Below, piece by piece: positions 8,399 to 20,500 of a DNA stretch of 64,000 nucleotides. The notes beneath the pieces are model-generated. The model was not told the origin of the DNA and did not search any database. It saw only the letters and a program-made list of their open reading frames with translations. Position numbers and translations under genes: made by a program. Numbering within the stretch: the first letter of the stretch is position 1; the number at the start of each line of letters is the position of its first letter. Origin of the DNA: Mobilisporobacter senegalensis (lineage in GTDB: Bacteria; Bacillota; Clostridia; Lachnospirales; Lachnospiraceae); NCBI RefSeq assembly GCF_003752155.1, contig NZ_RJVG01000004.1:248001-312000 (forward strand), given 5' to 3'.

Positions 8399-9850
8399 TT
8401 AAACGATAGACCGTAACGATGAAAATTTTTCCTTAGAAAACTCTTTTACGATGGATCCATTCTCGATAACAAGAAATCGGTCTGCTATGGTTAAGGTATC
8501 GGAGATACTGACTGCCAGAATAATTACAGCGATTCCTTTTCTTTTTAATTCACGAATTAAATCTGCAATATGTTTTCTTAAATACATATCTGCCCCGGAA
8601 AAAGGCTGCAAGCAGAAGACGACTTTGGGCTTGTAAAGGTGAATTCTGTAGTATACAAGATTATATAGTGATGTTAGTCCTAATTTAGATATATCTGTTT
8701 CATATATTTCCTGCCCAACGATATTTTCATATTCTGTAATAATACTTTTTAATACCTTTGACTTGTTTTTTACACTTTTTAATTTTCTCTCAATCAGAAA
8801 ATATAAATTTTCTACATAACTTAAGTTTTGAAACAGCATATTCACTGTAGCATTTTCAACAATGACAGCAATTCCATTTTCCAGTGCATTCTTTGCCAGT
8901 TTTGAAGTAAATCTTTTTTGATTCCATATTATTTCTCCCTGTCCTGGCATCATCTCTCCATTCATTATCTGGAGTAAATCAGAATAAATCATATTATTTG
9001 TATCAAAAAAGACGACACATTCTCCTTTTTCAATCGTAAAGGACATATTCTTTAAATGATTCGTTGATACATTTTCAAATTTTAAGATTCCCTGTCCATC
9101 ATATTTAGGAGCAGAAGGCTTGGCATCCTCAAAAGAAATGGTATATGCTTTAATATTATCCTCGGTCAGCTCTTTCTCATCCAGAACCCTGATAATTCTC
9201 CCATCTTTCATTAAGGCCACCCGGTCGCATATTTTGAAAACTTCTTCATGATGATTACCCACATAAAGAAATGTAAAGCCTTTTTCTGAATAGCTTTTAA
9301 TTAGATCTAATAATTTAGAAAGATCAACGACACTTAGAATATTACTGATATCACTTATAACTATAAGTTTGGAGCCTGATATAATTGCTTTTAATAATTC
9401 TACAATACATTGTTCGTAACTGTTTAAATTCATTACCAGCTCATCCGGATCAATGGAAACATTCATTTCTTCCAGAAAAAGATTTACCTGTTTATTTAAG
9501 ACTTTCCGGTTTATGATATATTTTCGAAAACCTCTTTTTAATACAAAGATATTGTCGGATACAGATAAATCCTGAATTAATTTGCTCTTCTTTTCAATGA
9601 TATAAACACGGTTTCGGTTGTAAGCACTGTGCTCATAATAATTTACTAACTGATTGTTTATGTAGATACGTCCATAATCAATAGGGTAATTCTGGCACAG
9701 CAGATTAAAAAGCCAAGATTTCCCCTGGCTGTTAATTGGAATTAACCCCATAATTTCTCCTTTGAAGATATTAAGATTAATATGATCTAAAAAAGTAATT
9801 CCATCATATTTACATGTTACATTTTCCATGCGGAGTATCTCTTCTCTCAT
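8399..9850 (-). CDS. catalytically degenerate tandem ABC ATPase, putative sensory/regulatory subunit
   Basis: 483 residues with the double-domain layout of CUT2 sugar ATPases, but the ATPase motifs are eroded. The first Walker A is PINSQGKSW (about residues 38-46) instead of GxxGxGKST, the signature region reads LNSYEQCIVEL, and Walker B LIVISDIS lacks the catalytic Glu. The switch-region His seems kept (NHHEEV). In the second half FDTNNMIYSDLL replaces Walker A and VVFCLQPFSGADM replaces Walker B. The gene follows the histidine kinase by 7 bp with a good AAGGAG site, so it is co-transcribed with the kinase and response regulator and not with the importer. I infer it couples importer or sugar status to the kinase. 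A pseudo-enzyme with another partner is possible. Confidence 0.7.
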   Translation of the reverse strand: MREEILRMENVTCKYDGITFLDHINLNIFKGEIMGLIPINSQGKSWLFNLLCQNYPIDYGRIYINNQLVNYYEHSAYNRNRVYIIEKKSKLIQDLSVSDNIFVLKRGFRKYIINRKVLNKQVNLFLEEMNVSIDPDELVMNLNSYEQCIVELLKAIISGSKLIVISDISNILSVVDLSKLLDLIKSYSEKGFTFLYVGNHHEEVFKICDRVALMKDGRIIRVLDEKELTEDNIKAYTISFEDAKPSAPKYDGQGILKFENVSTNHLKNMSFTIEKGECVVFFDTNNMIYSDLLQIMNGEMMPGQGEIIWNQKRFTSKLAKNALENGIAVIVENATVNMLFQNLSYVENLYFLIERKLKSVKNKSKVLKSIITEYENIVGQEIYETDISKLGLTSLYNLVYYRIHLYKPKVVFCLQPFSGADMYLRKHIADLIRELKRKGIAVIILAVSISDTLTIADRFLVIENGSIVKEFSKEKFSSLRSIV

Positions 9851-9857
9851 ATAAAAC

Positions 9858-10871
9858 CTACTCCTTAACTTTTGGCAGGGTTATGGTCACATCTGTACCT
9901 ACATTTTCCGTACTATACATATAGATTCCATATTCTTCGCCAAACAATAATTTAATACGGTTATTAACATTTACAATTGCAATGCCGCCTTTTTGTTTCG
10001 GTGTTGGAGCTACCCCATCTAACGAGATTTCCCGCAGCCTTTTATTCAGGTTACTTAATTGTTCCCCGCTGATACCAAGTCCATCATCAGATATTGTAAT
10101 AAGAAGTCTGTCTGAAGTAGTCTGGATCTTAATACGGAGATTTCCTTTTCCGATTTTTCTTTCAATTCCATGATAAATTGAATTTTCAACAATCGGCTGC
10201 AGTGTTAATTTAGGAAGTTTAAGCATTAATACTTCCATCTCATCTTCATCGTCATATTCAACATTAACATTTAATCGATCTCCAAATCGATATTGCTGAA
10301 TCCTATAGTAATTTTGAATATTTACCAGCTCATCCTCCAATGTAACTAAATTATCTACATTAGAAATGGTATAACGAAAAAATGTCGCCAATGCTTCTGT
10401 CATCTCTGCCAGATCATTCATACCAGTACATAAAGCTTCACTTCGGATTCCTTCCAATGTATTATATAGAAAATGGGGATTGATCTGATTCTGCAGGGCA
10501 AGATACTCTGCCTGCTTTTTGGAAATGTTAATTAATTCTTTCGTGTCAAGCATATCTTTAAACCGTAGGGTAGCTCGATGCATAAGAGGACTTAAAGGAT
10601 AACGCATATCAAAAATACCCTGCAGAATCAGTCCTTCTGCAAACAGATTAAATGCTTTGCTTGTTTCTCTGTACGGTTTATAGACCCAATTATAGCTTCC
10701 ATATAATATTGCTGCCAGACCTATCACACATAAGGTCAGACCCAGTCCATAATCTTGTTCCCTGATTACGATTACCGCTAAAAATAGAAGCATTATAAAA
10801 ACGAATAATACCATTAAAGCAAATATAAATACTGTACGATAAGAGATATATTGACTTCTTTTTTTATTCAT
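9858..10871 (-). CDS. sensor histidine kinase, YesM/LytS type, without extracellular sensor domain
   Basis: 337 residues. Two membrane helices (about 13-36 and 43-62) are joined by only ~6 residues, so there is no extracytoplasmic sensing domain. The His_kinase H-box is NQINPHFLYNTLEG (phospho-acceptor His133), the N-box PIVENSIYHGIERK, and the ATP-binding glycines ISDDGLGISGEQL and GGIAIVNVNNRI. YesM-family kinases usually carry a ~250-residue extracellular Cache domain, so this is a short form that probably receives its signal from a partner protein. It is 15 bp downstream of its response regulator and 7 bp upstream of the degenerate ABC protein. Confidence 0.92.
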   Translation of the reverse strand: MNKKRSQYISYRTVFIFALMVLFVFIMLLFLAVIVIREQDYGLGLTLCVIGLAAILYGSYNWVYKPYRETSKAFNLFAEGLILQGIFDMRYPLSPLMHRATLRFKDMLDTKELINISKKQAEYLALQNQINPHFLYNTLEGIRSEALCTGMNDLAEMTEALATFFRYTISNVDNLVTLEDELVNIQNYYRIQQYRFGDRLNVNVEYDDEDEMEVLMLKLPKLTLQPIVENSIYHGIERKIGKGNLRIKIQTTSDRLLITISDDGLGISGEQLSNLNKRLREISLDGVAPTPKQKGGIAIVNVNNRIKLLFGEEYGIYMYSTENVGTDVTITLPKVKE

Positions 10872-10886
10872 ATAATGCCCCTTTTC

Positions 10887-12500
10887 TTATGAATATAATT
10901 TCCTGTATTCATTTGGCTTCAAGCCAATATGTTTCGTAAACATTTTTGTGAAATGTTTTACATCGCTGTAACCAACTCTTTCACAGATGGCTGCAACGCC
11001 CAGATTTGTTTCTTTTAATAAAATCTTTGCCTGGTTCATACGGACTTCTGAAAGATATTCAAGAAATGTATAACCAGTATCTTTTTTAAATAAAGAGCTA
11101 AAATAGGTTGCATTGAACCCCACTCTGGTACTTACATCTTCTAAGGTGATAGAATTCTGATAATTTTCCTGTATGTATTGTTTCGCATCTCTTATTGGTT
11201 TCGTATCCAGCTGTTTTTTATCTTCAATGATTTTATCCAATAAATTCACGATTGAATTGATGAGATAATTAAAAAGGCTGTTCACTGAACCAAAATTATT
11301 CACATTGGAACTGAATTCTTCAAAAAATGTAGTATTTTCATCTAATAAAAATTTATTCTTTCTAATTGTGATAAGGAACAAATTGCATACCTCTTTTGTC
11401 ATCTGAACAATTTCATGCCCGCTCGTTTCCGGACGCTTCTTAATTCCTTCCCTTAAAAACCGGATTGAAGACACTACTGCCGATTTATCCAGTCTTTCCA
11501 ATGCCGAATCCATCTGTTTATTAAAATCATAAAATAGCTGACTGTCTGCCAACTGATTCGTGTTTGTAAAATCATAGTCAATCACACGATTCGTTCCAAC
11601 TACAAGTCTTTGTTCATATGACCAGATAGCAGTTTTTAGAGAATCATCAATTGTACTCAGATTTGTTTCTACCGTACCAAGTCCAATTGTACTTTCTAAA
11701 TTTTCAAAAATATCTTTTTGCAGGGCTATTTCATCTAATAATATCTTACATTGTCTACGTATCAATTTTTTATTAGATAAGCTGAAATTTAAAATACTGT
11801 AGCATATATTTTCTACAAAAAAGCTTTCCAGATCATAACAATATTCTTTTAAATTATTGTTAATGAGCAAAACTATTTTCTCTTCTAAAAATTTCACATT
11901 ACTAAAATAGGTTTGATCCAGTCCGTCTAATTTCAATGTCAGGATCTGAAAGCATCCTTCTTTAAAATTGTATTGATATTCTCTGTTTATCACATCAATT
12001 GAGATGTCTTTCATTCTCCTTACTTTTTTTAATAAAATTTCATTTAAAAAACTGTTTCTTAATTTTACCATATTATTTTTTAAACTTAATTTCATCTTTT
12101 CTTCTTTTGATAATTGTTCTGCTCTGACTAAATAATGGTCTTTCATCGTTGTTAAAGTTGTTATTAATTCATCTTTTTTAATAGGCTTTAACAGATAGTC
12201 TGATACGCCATATTTAATTGCTTTTTGGGCATATTCAAAGTGCTGGTACCCGCTGATAATAATAAATTCAATGTCAGGGTTAACTTCTTTTGCCTTTCCA
12301 ATGAACTCAAGCCCGTCATACCCTGGCATTCTTATATCAGTAATAGCTACATCCGGATTATGTGACTTCACTAATTCTAAAGCTTCAATCCCGTTATGGG
12401 CAATACCAACAACTTCCATCTCTATTGATTTCCAATCCACCAGCTTGTATATTAATTGGCAAATTTTATCCTCGTCATCTGCGATAATAATTTTCAGCAT
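10887..12500 (-). CDS. response regulator with AraC-type DNA-binding domain (YesN-like)
   Basis: 537 residues. An N-terminal receiver domain has the acidic pocket ADDED and phospho-acceptor Asp55 (in VAITDIRMPG), conserved Ser/Thr in IIISGYQHFEYA and Lys in LLKPIKKDEL. A ~300-residue linker domain typical of YesN proteins follows. The C-terminal AraC domain (~residues 435-537) has two helix-turn-helix units (TLEDVSTRVGFNATYFSSLF and CERVGYSDVKHFTKMFTKH). It is the likely activator that binds the four direct-repeat operators in this window. First gene of a three-gene operon with the kinase and the degenerate ABC protein. I saw no copy of the operator before its own gene. Confidence 0.94.
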   Translation of the reverse strand: MLKIIIADDEDKICQLIYKLVDWKSIEMEVVGIAHNGIEALELVKSHNPDVAITDIRMPGYDGLEFIGKAKEVNPDIEFIIISGYQHFEYAQKAIKYGVSDYLLKPIKKDELITTLTTMKDHYLVRAEQLSKEEKMKLSLKNNMVKLRNSFLNEILLKKVRRMKDISIDVINREYQYNFKEGCFQILTLKLDGLDQTYFSNVKFLEEKIVLLINNNLKEYCYDLESFFVENICYSILNFSLSNKKLIRRQCKILLDEIALQKDIFENLESTIGLGTVETNLSTIDDSLKTAIWSYEQRLVVGTNRVIDYDFTNTNQLADSQLFYDFNKQMDSALERLDKSAVVSSIRFLREGIKKRPETSGHEIVQMTKEVCNLFLITIRKNKFLLDENTTFFEEFSSNVNNFGSVNSLFNYLINSIVNLLDKIIEDKKQLDTKPIRDAKQYIQENYQNSITLEDVSTRVGFNATYFSSLFKKDTGYTFLEYLSEVRMNQAKILLKETNLGVAAICERVGYSDVKHFTKMFTKHIGLKPNEYRKLYS

Positions 12501-12590
12501 AAACTATTCCCCTTCTCAGTATAAAGTGAATTTTAGTTGAACTTATCAGCTTTTCCTTCTATTATTACTAATTATATAATACCAAATTTG

Positions 12591-12623
12591 AAAAAATCAG
12601 ACAAGGTATTTACTTGTCTGATT
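12591..12623 (-). terminator. intrinsic terminator of the chemoreceptor gene
   Basis: An 11-bp stem AATCAGACAAG / CTTGTCTGATT (12595-12605, 12613-12623) is followed on the minus strand by a run of six T. It isolates the chemoreceptor from the regulator operon. Confidence 0.8.
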
Positions 12624-12633
12624 GTAAAACTTT

Positions 12634-14334
12634 TCACAAATTAAACATATCAATATTCTTTTCTAAATTCACTACAATTTCTTTTAGTTTTCCTGCCAAA
12701 TTTGCTACTTCAATCACTGTTCTCGTAACTTCCTGAGTAATTGCAGATGTCTGCTGCGCACCTGCTGCATTATTCTGGGCAATGCCAGAAAGATTATTCA
12801 CAATATCAACCATAGAATTCTTAGCTTCATTTAGTTCTGCTGTATTTCTTTCAATTACATTTACATTCCGATTGGACCGTTCAATCTTATTCTTTATATC
12901 TTTAAATATTTGTTCTGTCTTTCTTACTTTGTCACTTTGCTCTGATATGATCTTTTGTACTTCATTCATGGTATCTACTGCTTGTGTAGAATCCGATAAA
13001 AGATTAGATATGATTTCTTCAATCTGTCTGGCCGATTCATTGGATTGTTCTGCTAACTTTTTAATTTCATATGCCACTACAGAAAATCCTTTTCCATGTT
13101 CCCCGGCTCTGGCAGCTTCAATACTTGCATTTAAAGATAATAAATTTGTCTCCTCTGCAATAGATGTTATTAAATTAATTGCTTCTTGAATTTTCTTAGC
13201 AGATTCATTGGTAGTATTTGTTTGAACATAAATTATTTCTATTGCATCTTTCGCCGTATTATTTACTCCATGGAGCTCTTCAAGAGTGTTAGCGGCAGTC
13301 TCATTTAATAAATTCATCTCATTAGAATTTTTATGCAGCTCGTCTACATTTATACTAGTTTTTTCAATTAAATCCCTCATTACTTCAATATCTTCAGATG
13401 CTTTTTTCGTCTCTTCTGCTTGTAACAGGGCACTTTCAGATATACTATCTATTGCCTGTTCAACCTGGGTCGCAACATTTGCTGTATATTCCGATGATTT
13501 ATCCAATTGACTTGAAGATTCCATTAAAGTATTACTGCTGTCTTTAATATCTCCAATGATATGCAGCAATTCCCCTTTTAAAGAGTCCGTTGCTCTGGCA
13601 ACATCTCCTATTTCATCTTTTCGCTTTAAGATAGAATTGTTTAAAGTAATTGTCAAATTACCACCGGATACTTCCTGTAACATATTTTTTGAACCTGCCA
13701 GTGCTTTCGTAACAGCATTGGTAAATAATATATTAATTCCTACAAAAATTAATATTGCCCCAATAATTATCCCAATAGTCGTAATGGCACTTTTCATGAT
13801 TATGGTATTCATCTTATCCGTTGACCGGCTTGCCATTAATATTCCTATCACTTCACCGCTATCCTGTTTAATAGGAACATAATAACCCTGATATTCATTT
13901 TCATTCACAATTAAATGGGAATCAAAATAGGATTCTCCTTTTTTAAGGACCCGTTCAGCCACTTCATTTCCTGCTTTCAGGTCGATCAACCGGTTATCTT
14001 TAGAATCCTTTAAAGATGTCATTACAGCCGTATCCCCATAAAAAAATGTTATATCTACATCCGCTTCCTTCTTCACATCATCCACAATACTTGTCTCAGT
14101 TGAAACATTAAAATTCATTCCTCTCCATACATATCCATCCTCTTTCAGGGAGTAATCCCCATACCCCTGGACATTATAGATATTTCTGGATGCTAATGCG
14201 GTCGTTTTTAGACCTTCCTCACTTTCCACTGCTAATGCATTGGATAACTGCATTAGACTAATCGTTAATGCAATCAATCCAGTGATTAAAATAGAAGAAA
14301 TACTTAGCAATAATATCTTACCTTTTATCTTCAT
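12634..14334 (-). CDS. methyl-accepting chemotaxis protein
   Basis: 566 residues. Membrane helix 1 (about 7-28), an extracellular single-Cache-like domain of ~150 residues ([20 protein letters not shown]), membrane helix 2 (~183-205), a HAMP domain and a cytoplasmic coiled-coil signalling domain. The highly conserved tip [20 protein letters not shown] is present. I chose the ATG at 14334 ([10 protein letters not shown]) because GAAGGGG lies just before it; the in-frame ATG ten codons upstream has no site. It should sense a ligand outside the cell and drive CheA. Sharing an operator with the sugar importer and both alpha-mannosidases suggests the ligand is mannose, mannosides or their binding protein. 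Confidence 0.92.
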   Translation of the reverse strand: MKIKGKILLLSISSILITGLIALTISLMQLSNALAVESEEGLKTTALASRNIYNVQGYGDYSLKEDGYVWRGMNFNVSTETSIVDDVKKEADVDITFFYGDTAVMTSLKDSKDNRLIDLKAGNEVAERVLKKGESYFDSHLIVNENEYQGYYVPIKQDSGEVIGILMASRSTDKMNTIIMKSAITTIGIIIGAILIFVGINILFTNAVTKALAGSKNMLQEVSGGNLTITLNNSILKRKDEIGDVARATDSLKGELLHIIGDIKDSSNTLMESSSQLDKSSEYTANVATQVEQAIDSISESALLQAEETKKASEDIEVMRDLIEKTSINVDELHKNSNEMNLLNETAANTLEELHGVNNTAKDAIEIIYVQTNTTNESAKKIQEAINLITSIAEETNLLSLNASIEAARAGEHGKGFSVVAYEIKKLAEQSNESARQIEEIISNLLSDSTQAVDTMNEVQKIISEQSDKVRKTEQIFKDIKNKIERSNRNVNVIERNTAELNEAKNSMVDIVNNLSGIAQNNAAGAQQTSAITQEVTRTVIEVANLAGKLKEIVVNLEKNIDMFNL

Positions 14335-14384
14335 AAAATTCCCCTTCTCACACATATTCGACATAATAGCTTATATTGTTTTAA

Positions 14385-14448
14385 AAGTAACATATTAACT
14401 TATAGAAATATAGGGGAGCATCTTTTGAATTTGGGGGGCATTCCTTTG
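14385..14448 (-). promoter_or_regulatory. operator/promoter B (chemoreceptor)
   Basis: Direct repeats AGGGGAGCATCTTTTG (14412-14427) and GGGGGGCATTCCTTTG (14433-14448) on the plus strand, G-runs 20 bp apart. On the minus strand CCCCTA (14411-14416) is followed after exactly 20 bp by TTACTT (14385-14390), a poor -10 consistent with activator dependence. The start codon is ~50 bp downstream. Confidence 0.7.
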
Positions 14449-14477
14449 CTAGATAGAGTATATTTCTTACCTGTTAT

Positions 14478-14517
14478 GTATAAAAAGCGATATCCTGATG
14501 AATATCGCTTTTTATAC
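14478..14517 (-). terminator. terminator of the first GH92 gene
   Basis: A perfect 16-bp inverted repeat (14478-14493, 14502-14517) with an 8-nt loop. On the minus strand the 3' arm contains GCTTTTTATAC, so transcription from the mannosidase gene should end here. Confidence 0.75.
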
Positions 14518-14574
14518 GTTAATGAACAATTTTACTATGGGAGTATTAATTCAACTAATGGTATTTAGTTGAAA

Positions 14575-17500
14575 CTATTTGACAATTACTTTTGTTTTTT
14601 TCTTTAATGTATCGCAAGTCGCAACAACATAATCAATTCCTTTGGATTTGGCAATTGCTTTTCCTGATTTTTTGGCAATAGCCACTCTGGATCTGGCAGT
14701 TGTTGTATATATTACATCTGATTGATTAAATCCGTAGCATTCTACTGCAAATACAAAGGTTTCACCTAACTTCATAGATGTTGCAGCTTTCGTGAATTTG
14801 ATATATGCTTTTGTTACTTTTACTTTATTACTAAATGTTTTTTTAATACCATCGATTGTTATAGTTGTTTTAATTGTTGCAGTTCCAGTTCCTTTTGCCG
14901 TGATTTTACCTGATTTTTCAACCGTCGCAATTTTCTTATTACTTGATGTATAAGTAATTTTTATATTACTTAAGCCCTGTTCAACTGCTCTGGAGATTAC
15001 CTCTGGTAATTCCACATTCACAAACGTTGATTTTCCTGTTGTTCCACCTAAATATAATGTTTTTAATGGTTTCACAGTCATATTGGCCACTTCTTTTTCC
15101 AATAATACTTTGTTCTCCATAATGATCACATAATCAGATGCATGATTAAAGTTTAATGAAACATTACCGTTTTTATCCACTTTCGTTACATCCTGCAATA
15201 TCAATTCTTTCTTTACAGGATTGAAATAGAATAGGTTTGCAACCAGACCATTATTTTCTTTTCTTAAATTAAGTTCCAGTTTCCCATTAAATCCAAATTC
15301 TCCATTATGTACAAGTTGAATTTGTTTCGCCTTGCTATTCTTTCCTATCGCATCAACTACAGTCTCAGGTAAAATATTTTCTTTAAAAGTAACGCCCAGA
15401 TCAATATTGTTTAATTCATCCTTTGTAATATCTTTTCCATTAATGATCCACTTATAGCCATTCATCTGAAATTCTGTTGTAATATCTTTCCCTTTTAGAA
15501 CTGCGAGGATCTCTTTTTTAATAATTGTATGATTCTTCATGTCAATATTTACACTGCTGCCTTCAGATTTTGCACTAATATCTTTTGTGATTGCATCCCA
15601 GCCTGTAGCGTTGTTATTTCCTGCAATTTGAGGTTCATTGTTAACAGGGGCTGATCCAGAGGATGAGCCTGGGGATGGGCTTGAAGGAGTGGTATTCACT
15701 ATATTTATAGCAAGAATTTCACTGTCTCCTACATTAAAGTCAATATTTAATACCAGGTTTCCATAAGGCTGTCTTATTAAATATTCTTTCTTTATAGTTA
15801 ATACATTGCCGCTTATACTATAATTTTCAGAACCAATACTACTTCCTCTGTCTTTAATATCGGTAATAGATGCTGCATCATTCCATGTAATTACTGTATC
15901 AACATCGGCCATGTTACGGAAATATTTATCAAAAACAGCTGTTTTAGGGCTAATAACAGCGCTGATGACTTCTGGTTCAGGTTGATTAGAGTCTATCATC
16001 TTCAGAGTTAAAATTGCGGCATTTCCTTCATCAAATTCTACTGTTAAGGTATGGGTTCCCACTGTTTGATCTTTTATAAAATCTTTGGATATCGTTAACG
16101 CACTGCCGCTTACTACATAAGCATCTGCTCCAATGGTCATATCCTCTTGCTTAATATCTGTCACCATTGTTGCATCATTCCATGTAATTGTAGCTTCAAT
16201 ATCTTCTGCCCCTGCATTCTCTATATTAATATCAAATGAGGAAGGTGAAATTGTAGCACTATTCTTCGTTGGAACAGTGGAATCGGAGATATTGGCAATT
16301 AACGTTGCAGCATCACCCTTATCAAATTCAACAGATAATATCTGACTGCCAATTGACTGGTTTTCTAAATATTCTTTTTTAATTGTTAATACACTTCCAT
16401 CTACTTCATAAGCCTCCGCTCCAATAGAAATACCGTCTTTTGTAATATCTGTAACGGAAGCCGCATCATTCCATATAATTGTAGTGTCTGCATCTTTTGG
16501 ATCTAATTTATCAAAACTGATATTGTCCGGATCAAGAACTGCACTGTTTATTAAATTCTCACCCTCTGAGAATTTGAACCAGTCAATATTAGCTATATAT
16601 GGTTTCGATCCATTTGTCGTACCACGCAGGACAAAATAAATATTATGCAATCCTTTTACACTTGTTTGAAGATTCTTTTCAACGACTACATAATTATTCC
16701 AGTTTCCTGCAGTAGGTGGAATTGCAATGGTATCTAACAATTCTCCCGTAGATGAATCTAAACGCACTTCAATTCGCGTATCATCTGGGCAGCGTCCATT
16801 ATTTGCTGCATATCTTATTGCAACCTTACCAAGACCTTCACCAGAGAATTTCAGCTGTTCAAAAGAAATCCATGCCCCATCAGAAGTTCCTCCAATATTA
16901 GTCAGGCTTTCTCCTTCACTTGTACTGCTGGATTCTGTTTTCAAGCTGCCAGCTGACCAGTTAGAATAATTTTCTGCCTGATAGATACCGTAAGTATTTG
17001 CCTGATTGAACTTCATCCAGTCAATATTAGCAATAAAAACTTTTCCTGCTCCTTCACCAGTTGCTCCTGTTCCTTTTAATACAAAGTAAATGTCTACAAC
17101 ACCTTTTAATTTTTCACTGTTTATAAGCTCTACGGTTTTGACAACATAATTGTTCCAATTGTTTCCGGTCTCCGGAAGGGTTATTGTCTGCAATAGTTCC
17201 CCACTTGCACTGCCAAGACGGATCTCCATAGATGCATCTGTGGCACAGCGGCCGGAATTATTTACATAACGTACTGAGAGAGTCGCAACCTCTTTATTGC
17301 TAAAATCTAATTTTTCAAACCCGATCCAGGCACCATCATATGTTCCACCAATATTATTTAAGTTTACATTATTGCTGTCCTTACCACCTTCTGTCTTTAG
17401 ATCTTTTCCTCCAGACCATACTGTGAAACTTTCTGCTTCCAGCTGTTTGAAAGCATTTTGGCTATAAACTAAATTGTTGATAAGATTATATATTTTATTA

Positions 17501-20500
17501 TAGGCATCTTCATAATCATCTTCTGTTGAATCAGCATCATCAAGTACTGCCTGCCCATTTAATAACTCTACCTGTAACTTTGCATATGCTAAGGATGTAA
17601 GGTCTGACGGATTAATAAGTTTACCTTCATCAATAATTTGAACCAGTCTTTCTTTCCAATCACCAATGAAGTCAATAATCAGCGACTTCATACCTCCATA
17701 ATTAGAACCATTAATATCACAGGCTCTGGCTCCATCAAACGCTGAGTCATTAAAGGATACAACCAGATTGTCTATGTCAGCATTATGGATATCAGCATTA
17801 CCGGATATACTTAACAGAATTTTCTGGTCTGAAATCTTTGCAACATTGGCAGTTAATCCTGCTGGTAGATTCGATAAGTTAACTTTATTTGATAATATGA
17901 AATCTTCTCCAATACTACCGTTAAATGTTGTGCTGCCAGTAAGATTGATATCTACCGTGTCTGTGACTGATCCGTCATTTAATTCAGATTCATATAATCT
18001 GTCTTTAGAAAACTGAATCGAATCATCCATGAACATGATTTTAATATTATTTTTCTCTTTTCTCTTACTTGTAATAGGCTGGCTGAATAATGTATCCTCA
18101 AGTTTAAGAGATAGATTGCCAATACTATTACTTAATCTATGGTTTAATGAGTTCCCCTCAAAGTTTAATTTAATACTTGTATCATTTACCTTCGTTGCTT
18201 TTAGAGTAAGTCCATCCGGAACATTTCCTACAGTCACTCTGCCTGCTGCAATTAAATCTTCATTATTTACTCCACTGATAGTAGCTGATGTGTTTTGCAA
18301 AGAAATAATTACTTCCTGATCGATGGAACCATCATTATTCTCCGACTCAAATATAGTTGTTGCAGAATATCTAAGAGGGTCAGTTTTATCATAAATTGAA
18401 GTGTCAACCATATCAGAAGATGAAAGAGCTGTCACTCCATCTTTTGCCCAGTCAGAAGGTGTCGGACCCATTTCAAATTTTAATGTGCCGCCACGGATTA
18501 TTTCTGAATAATCAACCCATGTCCTGTCAAAGCTTTCACCGTTTAAAGTTGCTGACTGGATATAAAAATTGTCAGAAGATACATTATTTGCTTCAATTAC
18601 GAACTCTCTTCCATTCCCTACATCCAGTGTTATTTTTTCGAAGAAAGGAGTCCCAACCTGGAAAGTGGTATCCCCAGGAGCCATTGGGAAAAGCCCCATT
18701 GCAGCTGAAACATACATAGCCGCCATTGTCCCTGCATCTTCATCCATAGTTTCAAGGAATCCTTGTGGATCAAGTTTATATACATAATCCTTAATTGGAG
18801 GATTATATTCACCTGTACCGCTATAACGATTCCAGGTTTGTTTCGTATAAATCTGTCTTACCCAATATTGGGTATTATATGGCTCACCAACAAAATTAAA
18901 TAAATATGGGGTATGGAGATCTATTTCATTTGTATTTGTATGGAGCATACGCTTTCCATCTTCCGGTGCATGCATCCCATATAGATATTTAAGCTGATCC
19001 GCCATAAGTTCTTTGCTTCCAATTAAGTCTAGTAATCCATTTACATCATTGGAATCCCACCAGGTGTACTGCCATAATGTCCCCTGGTACAAACTATTAT
19101 CACCATATTTCTCAGGATCTGCAGTTTTCCAGTTACCATTACTGTCCTTAGGCCATAAAAGTCCAAATGTTTTTTGAATGCTGTTTACCGTAGTTGTTAC
19201 TGCATCTGCCTTAAATAAATTCTTATAAAAGAAGGATCTGGCCAAATATTTATTATAATCTTCTGTCTTGCCTAAATTATCTGCAAGTAAAGAAATTGCC
19301 CAGTCATCATAAGAAAATTCTACTGTCTTATCTACCCGTCCTTCAATATATCCCAGGCTTTCTGCGGCACTATTGACTGTTTTATCCGCAATCTCTTTTG
19401 ACTTATTATATGCAATATCTAAATTGTCCACATCGTCAAATCCCTTTGCGACACCATCTGCCAATAAGGCGACTGCGTGCTCTGTTCTGACTGTTGGAAC
19501 TGTCTGAGTTTCAATTCCCCAGGTACCAATACCATATTCCATGGTGTTTGCAAGGGAACGTATGTAATCTTTATAAACCTCCGGGAGGATCAGTCCAATC
19601 ATAGGATATTTTCTGAAATCATCCCAAAGTGTCCATGAATCATAATGAGTATAATCATCTGCCTTATAAACATTTAAATCTGTCGCTCTAAATGTATTAT
19701 CTGTACTTGTGGCATTTACCGGCGTCGTGAACATATGATATAAATGTGTATAAAAGAGTTTTTTTAGTTTGTCACCAGGATCGCTTTGGGTGGAATTTTC
19801 TACTTTAACCTTCCCAAGAATCTCATTCCACTCAGCTTTCGCACCATTGCGCACCTCTTCAAAACTCCAGCCCGACATTCCATTATACATATCTGTTTTC
19901 GCCTGCTTGCTGCTGACAGGAGAGATACTGACTTTAACCTCAATTGGTGTGGAAGCTAAAGCATCAAAGGACAAAACAGCCCCAATATCATTGCCTTCTC
20001 TTTTTATATCATTTCCAATATTAGAGTCCAGCCAGGTTTGTACCCCTGTTGCAGGCTGACTTGTCTCCATATAAAAATACATTGTATACTTTCCATGGCC
20101 AGATACATTTCTGCCACTAAATCTACCTGAAATAGCAGTTGTATTCTCTAATTGTTCCACTTCCATGATTGCATTTCGAATATCCGTTCCATGATAAGTA
20201 TAATTAAGATCAACAATCAGTGATACTTTTCCATCTTGTGGAAAAGTATATTTATGATATCCTGTTCTTGTATTACTGGTCAATTCTGCTTTTATATTCC
20301 CTATAGAACTATTGTCAACATAATTAGTGCCTGTTCCTGTTTTTGGTGTTAATTCTACAGAATAATATCCAGGCTCGGCTGCTTCCTTATCATGGCTAAA
20401 TTTCTGTGCTTTCGAAGCTGCCGCTGGCTTTGAACTATATTGTACATAGGTTGGAGTGATGAGAACATCACCTCCTGCACCCTGTCCACCAACACCTTCA

